Below are positions 56,780 through 64,000 of a DNA stretch of 64,000 bases, one piece after another. The number at the start of each line of letters is the position of its first letter. Position 1 is the stretch's first letter. Source of the DNA: Phaseolus vulgaris (Eukaryota; Streptophyta; Magnoliopsida; Fabales; Fabaceae); the NCBI RefSeq assembly GCF_000499845.2, contig NC_023756.2, positions 33,688,763-33,752,762 of the forward strand. Direction: 5' to 3'. Both the position numbers and the translations under genes were made by a program. The notes beneath the pieces are model-generated. The model worked only from the letters and a program-made list of their open reading frames with translations, made no database searches and was not told the DNA's origin.

Positions 56780-57112
56780 AAAAAAGTTGTTGCCCCACTC
56801 ATTCCCACTTTCTCCAAAATCAGAAAACCTAATTTTTGTTTCCCTTTCGCACTTTGCGTCTAGTCGTTGTCGTCCTCTCCGCTCCACAGCACCGTGTAGC
56901 CGTGAGTGATCCGACATTTTTCACCGGTTGTCTTCTCTTCTATTTTGGTCTTCATTTTTTTCTTCTCCATTTTCGCTCCTACTCTAAGTTTTCTCATTCT
57001 TCATTTCAGCTTCAACCTTCATCATCGTTGTTGAGCTCCACCTCTTGCTCCACGACGATCAACTTTCAGGTCCTTCACCGTCACTGCTCCAACGTCGAAG
57101 GTAAAGTTTTAA
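56780..57112 (+). other. CT-rich exon-like segment with a splice donor
   Basis: Pyrimidine-rich sequence (CCACTCATTCCCACTTTCTC onward) with TATAAAAGG about 100 bases upstream and CGAAGGTAAAG, a good donor, at 57097-57107. It looks like a 5' leader exon, but its open frame has no ATG and no following exon is recognised. Possibly the leader of a transposon or of a lost gene. Confidence 0.35.
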
Positions 57113-57883
57113 AATTTTAGAATTTTTTTATTAATTTTTTTGGAATTACTGCTTTGTTGCTCTACTGATCTATTGTTGTGTGAATGTAATGACACACATT
57201 TAAACTTAACTGAAACTTAAATTTGTAATGTGTTAATCATCATATACGTGTATGAAATTAAAATTCCAAATTTTTTGAACAAGTTAATTCAATATGAAGT
57301 TATTAAAAATCTTTTAAAATCTAAGATAAACTCAATAGTTAAGCAAATGTAGAGTATTTGAGAACCTTGTTCTACCCAAATATCTCCTTCATTATCATTA
57401 ATAGGTTACCACAAACTTTTTATATTTGTATGAACTATTAATATGGACTGTTATTAATGTTGTTTTGTAATCAAAATGGAAATTAAAGTTTTAGTTTAAT
57501 AATTGATAGATTATCACTGAAAATTTTGGAGAGTTAATTAATAAAAGATACATAATTAATAAAAGGATAGGGCATTAATAAAAGAAGTCATAATTTGTTT
57601 AGAAAATAAAATATTGCCATTTAAAAATAATTTAGGAAATTGTGTTTTTAATTGTTTTCATTAAATATCTTGTAATAATGTAGATTTAATTTTTTTATTG
57701 ATTATGTTGAATTAATGGTTATATTGTAATAATTAAGTACAATACAAATTTAGAAGTTTTATTTTTGCCCTTTAAATACGTTTAGAAGTTTTTCATTTTT
57801 CTATTGTGTTTAAAAAAAAATATTGGTGCGCAGAGAATAAATTTTTTTATTTTTCCATTGGTTATTTAAAAAAAAATTAAAAG
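57113..57883. other. AT-rich intergenic DNA
   Basis: No gene or repeat recognised. Confidence 0.4.
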
Positions 57884-58046
57884 GTGATGGGTGTACAAAT
57901 AAATAGGTGTTGCATAATGGGAAAAAGCATGCACCTCCATATGTTCTTGTGTCACCTCATACAAAATGTGAAAATACATTTTTATCCTTCTTGTGCCACT
58001 CCTACAAATTCATAAAATTTGGAAGCAATTTAAAACAATTATATAT

Positions 58047-58390
58047 ATTCCGGATTACATAATCCAAAAGCTAATACTGGATTCAAAAATAGCTTACAAA
58101 TTATATAATTCATAATATATTTTTTAAAAATGGTATTCCGGATTATATAATTTGGAAGTTTGAATTTGAGAGTAGTTTTCAGATTATGTAATCCGGACAT
58201 GCATTTGAAAAAAAGGCTTCCAGATTACATAATCTGGAATTTAATCTCATATTAGAAAAGACTTTTGGATTATGTAATCCGGAAACTAATCATGCATCTA
58301 AAAAAGGCTTCTAAATTATATAATGAAGCTAATTATAAATTTGAAAAAAATACTTTTGAACTATGTAATCCATAATATTACAGAAGAACA
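58047..58390. repeat. Tandem array of about 45-bp units with palindrome GGATTATGTAATCC
   Basis: Five or six units of 43-48 bp between 58136 and 58390, plus an outlying one at 58047, each holding a variant of TCCGGATTA(C/T)(A/G)TAATCCGGAA, a near-palindrome. Spacer words are ATGCATTTGAAAAAAAGGCTT and variants. Confidence 0.82.
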
Positions 58391-58439
58391 TTTTTGGAAT
58401 ACAAAAATTTATGGAGGTGAGAGAAGAACATATGAAGGT

Positions 58440-58810
58440 GCAGAAGCAGGGAAAAATATATGGGCAGCAAATTGGGCCAACTTTTTGAAAGAAATTGTTT
58501 TTAGTGACGTTGGGGGTGTACAAATTAAATAGGGGTTGCAAAGAGTAAAACTATGGGCGGGCCAGAAATTTACAATAATGACGTGGGGGTGTATAAATTA
58601 AATAAGGGCTGCAGAGAGTAAAACATATGAGCAGTAGATTGGGCCAGAAAATTACAAATAAGGATGTGGGGTGTATAAACTAAATATGGGCTACAGAGAG
58701 TAAAAATATGGACAGCGGATTGGGCCAACTTTTGCAAGAAAATAACAAATAGTGACATGGGCGTGTATAAATTACATAGGGGCTGCAGTGAGGTAAAAAT
58801 GGTTGGCTGA
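58440..58810. repeat. Tandem array of about 80-90 bp units
   Basis: About four and a half units of: GATTGGGCCA, AAATTACAAATA, GTGACGTGGGGGTGTATAAA, TTAAATAGGGGCTGCAGAGA, GTAAAAATATGG. An isolated relative (GGTGTACAAATAAATAGGTG) is at 57892-57915, on the other side of the 45-bp array. Confidence 0.82.
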
Positions 58811-58816
58811 CGTAAA

Positions 58817-58870
58817 TTCACATCTCTAGTGGTATGCAAATATAGACAAAAATGACTAACACGAGAAAAG
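58817..58870. repeat. 54-bp direct repeat, copy 1
   Basis: Matches 61165-61218 with two mismatches (TTCACATCT-TAGTGG-ATGCAAATATAG...ACACGAGAAAAG). The two copies bracket 2.3 kb. Confidence 0.88.
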
Positions 58871-59210
58871 ACTACTAGGGTTTCTCCAAGATTCCTCTTC
58901 TACTCTCTTTCTTCATATTTAACCTTTTCTTGGACTTTGGGTAGGTGACATTTAGCTTAAGCTAGCTATATCTCACTTAAGTGAGATTTATAATTAAAAA
59001 CCTTTTCTTTCTGGAGCATTCTCGCTTTGGCGAGACCTGGACGAACCTCAGTAGACCTAAGTGAGCTTGCCACTAGAACAAGTTTGGTCTCTGGAGCATT
59101 CTTGCTTAGGCGAGCTATGTAGTTGGCTCTGGGACAAGGTTTGCCTCTTGACTGTTCTTGCCTGTGTGAGACAGGCTCGCCTGAGCGAGATTCATGAATG
59201 TTCAACTCCT
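58871..59210. repeat. Retroelement-like repeat with CGCTT..GGCGAG motifs
   Basis: Repeated GGAGCATTCTCGCTTTGGCG, GGAGCATTCTTGCTTAGGCG and CTCGCCTGAGCGAG words. Same kind of sequence as 7800-7970. No coding potential supported. Confidence 0.45.
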
Positions 59211-61164
59211 TGTGTTTCTATCTTTTAAAGCCTTTTTATTCATCATCTAACCCTTTGCTCCATATTTCCTTAATACAAAGTTGGGATCAAATGACTTCAT
59301 TAATCTCATGATTCAAAAATATATTGTTCAAGTCTAAACTTCTCAAATTAGGATTGAGTCATAGATTAATCAAGAAGATAGGGTGGCAAAATGAAAAAAT
59401 TCTTATCTATTGAAGGTGGATGCACTAATTGGATCTCATATGCTAATAATATATTAAGAAGATAACAAAAATAGCAAGCAGAAGTAAAACTCATAATTTT
59501 TTCCATCTCTAAATAATATTAGGTTATGGAAAAATATCAAGAAACACAAAATAATATTCAAAACAATTTTAACATGAAAAACTGATGAATGAAAAACCCA
59601 AAACTTCATTAGTACTGACTAATGGGTATACGACAAGTTCTCTTAAAACCTCTAAGGATCAACACAAAATCTTTTCTTCACAGCAAGGTGGATAACAATA
59701 TAAAAAATAACAACATAAAAAATTATCTATACATTGGATAAAACCAAAGACATGGAATAATTGATATAAAATATCTTCTACAAACTAGTTTTTCTATTCA
59801 ATTTGTGTTCATACAAAGATATTTAATTGACTAAATTATAGATTTATATAAAATACTATATATATATATAAATTATATAAATATAAAATAATGGAGTGAA
59901 TTATTTATCAATTGTAATACATATAAGTTATTATTATCTTCTTTTACTCTGTTGATGTTTTTTATTTTATTTTTTCACGCATAGTCATTGTCTTTCATTG
60001 TCCATGTCTTTCAATGAATCAATCTAAAATTTAATATTCAAAATGATTTATTTTTTAGGCTACATAGTGGACTGGTAGTCCATAAAAAAACACCAACTGA
60101 TCCACATCAAATTAATAAAAAAAAGCATACAAAATGTTTTAGAGATAGAACTTTTTTACTATTTTTTTATGATGTTTAATATAAAATAACATGTTAATTA
60201 TATCCACTATATTTGAGAAACGTAATCAGAATATAACACAACTGGCATTTTTATAATAATTTATGTCAACTTTATGTTGCTTTTAATGTAATAATGAATA
60301 AACATTTCTTAAAAATGTATATAAGAATAAATTATGCAAATACTTAATTTTATGGGCTAAATTAATCGTACAATACAATGCCTACATTCTAAAGTGCAAA
60401 AACAATAAAGGGCACCAGTATGATTTCAGAACTTTAATCAGAATAATAGAACTTTTCTTTATTTAAAATATCAACTTTGTGGGATATCACTCACATTTAT
60501 CATTTTCTTAGCATAATTAGAAAGTTATTTAACGTTTAAAATTAATTAAAAATTGGAAAGTTATTCAGTTCACAATTAATTGTTATCAAATGGAGGTTAG
60601 TTATCATTAATTATTTTTATTATTGTTATCTCCTAAAAAGCACTATATAATGACTTCCTTCAAGTAATGTAAAACACAACAAACACTTGTTTCCTCCCTC
60701 TTTTTATATACTCTCTATTTCTTTTTTTGAGTATAATTGTTTAACCCATATAGAGAGAATTTGTTTTGGAGCTATTTATTTATTAGTCAGACAGGAATTT
60801 ATTGTACTCCCACTACCATTATAGTGAAAATTTCAACTCTCTCACCAATGATATTTTATCTTTATTTAAAGGAGTTTCCACCTAAAAATTCTGATATCAT
60901 TCTCATTTTTCTTGTTACTTTAATTTCTCATAATCTTATAATCTTTGATTGAAAGTATCACGCTTCCACACCATATCCCTACAAACTTTATATACATATG
61001 CTTGAGCAAAACACAATGAAAAAAAAGTATCAAAATTACTCCCAAATAAGATAAAAATCTAAAGACGCCAACATGTCGGTTCCATCACCATAGGTCGCAG
61101 ACGAGTTCAAATCCACATAAAAAAAAAAACAAAAAAAACTTAGAACAGAAGAATACAACTGCGT
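59211..61164. other. AT-rich intergenic DNA
   Basis: No gene found. A TATA-like CTATATAATG near 60642 followed by CACAACAAACAC resembles a plant promoter start, but no supported coding frame follows. Confidence 0.4.
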
Positions 61165-61218
61165 TTCACATCTATAGTGGCATGCAAATATAGACAAAAA
61201 TGACTAACACGAGAAAAG
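61165..61218. repeat. 54-bp direct repeat, copy 2
   Basis: See copy 1 at 58817-58870. Confidence 0.88.
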
Positions 61219-61893
61219 GACAAATGTACTATTATGTTGCGACATTTATTAGTATTTTTAAAAGTCATGAAGTACACTTTTTATCTTTAACTAAAGATCT
61301 TTTATTTTTAAAATGTGATAGATTTTCAATTTGAATATGTAGGATCTTTCAATAATTATTTATAACTTACCACTGTAAATGAAAGTCCTATTTAAATATT
61401 TAGCAATATCTGTGGAGAAAATAAAATAAAATAAACTTTATGGTAGCTTACGGTGAATAAAATTAGGAGCAAACTATCAAGATGGAAATAAAGGATTTAT
61501 CATTTACGGAACAAGTATATCTAATAAAATTTCTTGTTGCTATTTTACTATTATACTACTTTTTCATCTACAAGGAATCAATTGTGTATGCAAAACAATT
61601 ATGAAAACATAAAAGAATTCTTTCGGACTGGCTCTGAAGTTAGAACACTAAAAAGCTTATTAAATAAAAGTTAATTTTAAAGATAAAAATAATTAATTAA
61701 TATATTAATTAAATTAGAGACTATTTTATAAATTAAAAAACATTAAAATTAATTTAAATATAAATTTATAAATATTTTATAGATTTTTATTAATAATATG
61801 GAGATAGGTGAATTCAATTTTTCACAAATTTAATGTGTGTATATTTTAGTTAATTTTGGAATTTAAAATAAAGAGGATTATACTTGGTTTAAT

Positions 61894-61997
61894 ATTTTTT
61901 CTTATATAATTAGTTTATATTTTTCCTTATATAATTAGTTTATATTTTTCTCATATAATTAGTTTATATTTTTCTCATATAATTAGTTTATATTTTT
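61894..61997. repeat. 24-bp tandem repeat, four copies
   Basis: Units TTTTTC(C/T)(T/C)ATATAATTAGTTTATA in four nearly identical copies. Confidence 0.85.
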
Positions 61998-62095
61998 TTT
62001 GGAAATAGATTTAGTCTGCCAAAATTAAATTTGCATTACAAGAAAACAAGCAATTAGCTTCCAAATACTTGTGTGGGCCAACTACAGACGCTAAT

Positions 62096-63392
62096 TGTAA
62101 CACCCCGAAAAATAACATATAACTATTACAATACAAGTTCTACATATTTCTATACAAGCATAAAGTTTTCAAAACATTCCTAATACATTATTAGGACATA
62201 TAGAAATACAAATATTTATAATATAAGTTTCAAAATCAACACCCTAAAGCTCTTCAAATCCTCAAACACCTGTAAGATCATCTGCTCGTGTACGTAGTAC
62301 AATCATCGCAGTTCAAACACAGCAAGAAAAGCAAGGGTAAGCTAGTGAAAATAAAATTTTATAATATACACAATTAAATCAAAAGAGAAAACCAAGTTAC
62401 ATGATCAATTTCTCAAATTATTCAATCTTCTTCAAATCTCAACAATAAAACAATCACATAGATCTCACATACATTCAGAATATTCAACAAACAACGTCTT
62501 CCGGAAGACCCGTATTAAGTAAGTCCTACCAGAGACTAACACCTGATCCAAAGATTACCAGCGAATCCAACAGAAAGGATCAGGGTAAGTTCAATACAAC
62601 CCAAGTCGTGCATCTCATATGTCACGGTGTGCATGAACTCCCCCATCAGCTTTTCACCACCTGATATCTTAGTATATGTGACTTAGATCATTAGTGAAGC
62701 TCGGAGATCTCTGTTACCACATAGGCATCAATACTTAATACACAGCAAACATCAGTCCATACATTATCCCAAATGTATGAATTCAATTCCATACCATTCC
62801 GTCATACAATATCATTCAAAAAATGATCCACAATATTCAAAAGTCTATTTGACATAAAAAAATAACACTTTAATACTAAATCATCAAAACCTAATATTTC
62901 CACAAATTTAAATAATATATAAACCCAATATATATAAACACACAACATCCCTGCAAGAGAAATGGAATATTGGGACCACGTCCCTTCCACATCTAGATCT
63001 TTTAGCCTAGGGTTCTATTAAAAATTAAATTTAGCTTCTCTTACCTCAGTTGCTTGCTTTCCAAGCAACTTTTAGAATTTTATTCCCCACAGTCTGTATA
63101 AACTTCAAGATTTACGGGCCTAATGCAAATTATCCAAACATAACAAAAATTCAGTATATAATAGAATAAGTTGAGAGGATTAAACTTCTCAACTGACCCC
63201 ACCAAGATTGATGACTAAACCCTAAGGAAAAAAAGAGAACAAAGGATATTTAGAGTAAAAATGAACTTACTCTGTTTGAAAATCTGATCGGGTAGAAATG
63301 TTCCTTAACTTGCCAGCTACAATGTGGTCCGATCAGATTCAAAAATAGATGAAGATTGGGAGAGAAAATTAAGAGAGAGGGAGAGAAGAGAA

Positions 63393-63429
<37 letters not shown>

Positions 63430-64000
63430 GGAGATAAGGAAGAAAAAATGTGTGCAGGTTCTGTTTCTGTTTTTAGGTTTTTAAATGACGTTACATTATC
63501 TCCAACTACAAAAATTTTCTTCCTCAAAAATGAACTTACCAAGAAAGAGATTAGGGTATGATGCTCATATCTCCTCTTCAATTTCCCAAGTGGAGTCTCC
63601 AGATATGAGATCCCACAAAACTTTCACCATGGGAATACTTCTTCCACGAAGTTGTTTCACTTGTGAATCTAAAATTCTTATTGGCTTCACTTCAAATGAG
63701 AGATTTTCTTTCACCTGGATGGAATCAGACTCTAGAATGTGGCTGAGATCAGGTACAAACTTTCTTAGTTGAGATACATGGAAAATATTGTGAATGTTAG
63801 CTAAAGGAGGAGGCAAAGCAATTTCATAAGCCACGGGGCCTATTCTTTTGAGAATTTGATAAGGTCCTATGAACTTAGGAGCCGATTTCTTGGATTTGAG
63901 TGCTCTTCCTACACCAGTGAACGGTGTAACTCTCAAAAAGACATGCTCGCCCGCAGAAAATTCTAAAAGTCTTCTTCTTTGATCTGCATAAGATTTTTGC
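62096..64000 (-). mobile_element. 3' end of a Ty3/gypsy element running off the right edge
   Basis: LTR 62096-63495 (1400 bp, TGTAACACCCCG...GACGTTACA) with pol on the minus strand to its right. Same family as the solo LTR at 4363. A (GA)n run at 63397-63426 lies in the LTR. The 5' part is outside the window. Confidence 0.85.
63565..64000 (-). pseudogene. Gypsy integrase C-terminus with chromodomain-like end, partial
   Basis: Open from the right edge to 63565: QRRRLLEFSAGEHVFLRVTP, GVGRALKSKKSAPKFIGPYQ, LKRIGPVAYEIALPPPLANI, HNIFHVSQLRKFVPD, then WDLISGDSTWEIEEEI. This is the integrase C-terminal (GPY/F) module followed by a chromodomain-like segment, which in chromoviruses helps target insertion. 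A TGA at 63565-63567 stands where the family usually reads M(R/K)..YP.LF, so the last residues are lost. Confidence 0.85.

Noticed and set aside
60640..60952. Gene with a TATA box near 60642
   Set aside because: The 71-codon frame has no ATG start and no resemblance to a protein; AT-rich chance frame.

Overview
The window is nuclear DNA of a flowering plant. It is AT-rich and intron-bearing, and is built from large LRR receptor-like protein (RLP) genes embedded in nested retrotransposons and CACTA transposons. The repeat families and the RLP type look like those of warm-season legumes (Phaseolus/Vigna/Glycine group); that placement is inference from memory, not a search.

Resident genes. Three RLP genes lie in tandem on the minus strand: gene A (1-2317, C-terminus beyond the left edge), gene B (17316-20730, broken by one extra base near 17771) and gene C (40606-43896, intact, 1096 aa). 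They are Cf/EIX2-type cell-surface immune receptors: signal peptide, about 30 extracellular LRRs, an island, one transmembrane helix and a 35-residue tail without a kinase. Their promoters share a block with a W-box, and the B and C 3' ends look alike.

Between A and B (2.5-17.3 kb): a small CACTA-like element, a solo LTR of a TGTAACACC family (4363-5669), fragments of several Ty3/gypsy elements, a 5'-truncated Tnt1-like copia with its 3' LTR (10.5-13.2 kb), and a complete 1.7-kb non-autonomous LTR element (15001-16689) next to the 3' end of gene B.

Between B and C (20.9-40.6 kb): a CACTA-like non-autonomous element (22420-24483), then a multi-layer nest. A LINE is split by a Ty3/gypsy element (24851-37482, target duplication GAAAG). 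The reverse transcriptase of that element is split by a minus-strand Ty1/copia element (27740-35618, target duplication GTTTT/ATTTT). The copia in turn holds an inverted solo LTR of its own family (29037-30176, target duplication GAAAC). A second gypsy fragment (37640-38853) separates LINE pieces further right.

Right of gene C: a LINE ORF1 remnant carries a solo LTR of the gypsy family (45125-54027, target duplication GAAGT). That LTR is split by an 8-kb CACTA element (45347-53298, target duplication ACA). The CACTA encodes a TNP2-like transposase with two nonsense codons and an apparently intact ten-exon TNPA-Ulp1 fusion protein, and its ends are packed with palindromic subterminal repeats.

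The last 10 kb holds no convincing gene: GC-rich low-complexity DNA, AT minisatellites, a TRIM element, a perfect 25-bp hairpin, two tandem arrays, and at the right edge the 3' end of a gypsy element (62096-64000 and beyond) of the same family as the solo LTR at 4363.

The most unusual signal is a 15-bp quasi-palindrome (AACAATCGGTTGTTT) that occurs in pairs exactly 21 bp apart throughout the copia element, in its LTRs, untranslated DNA and coding sequence.
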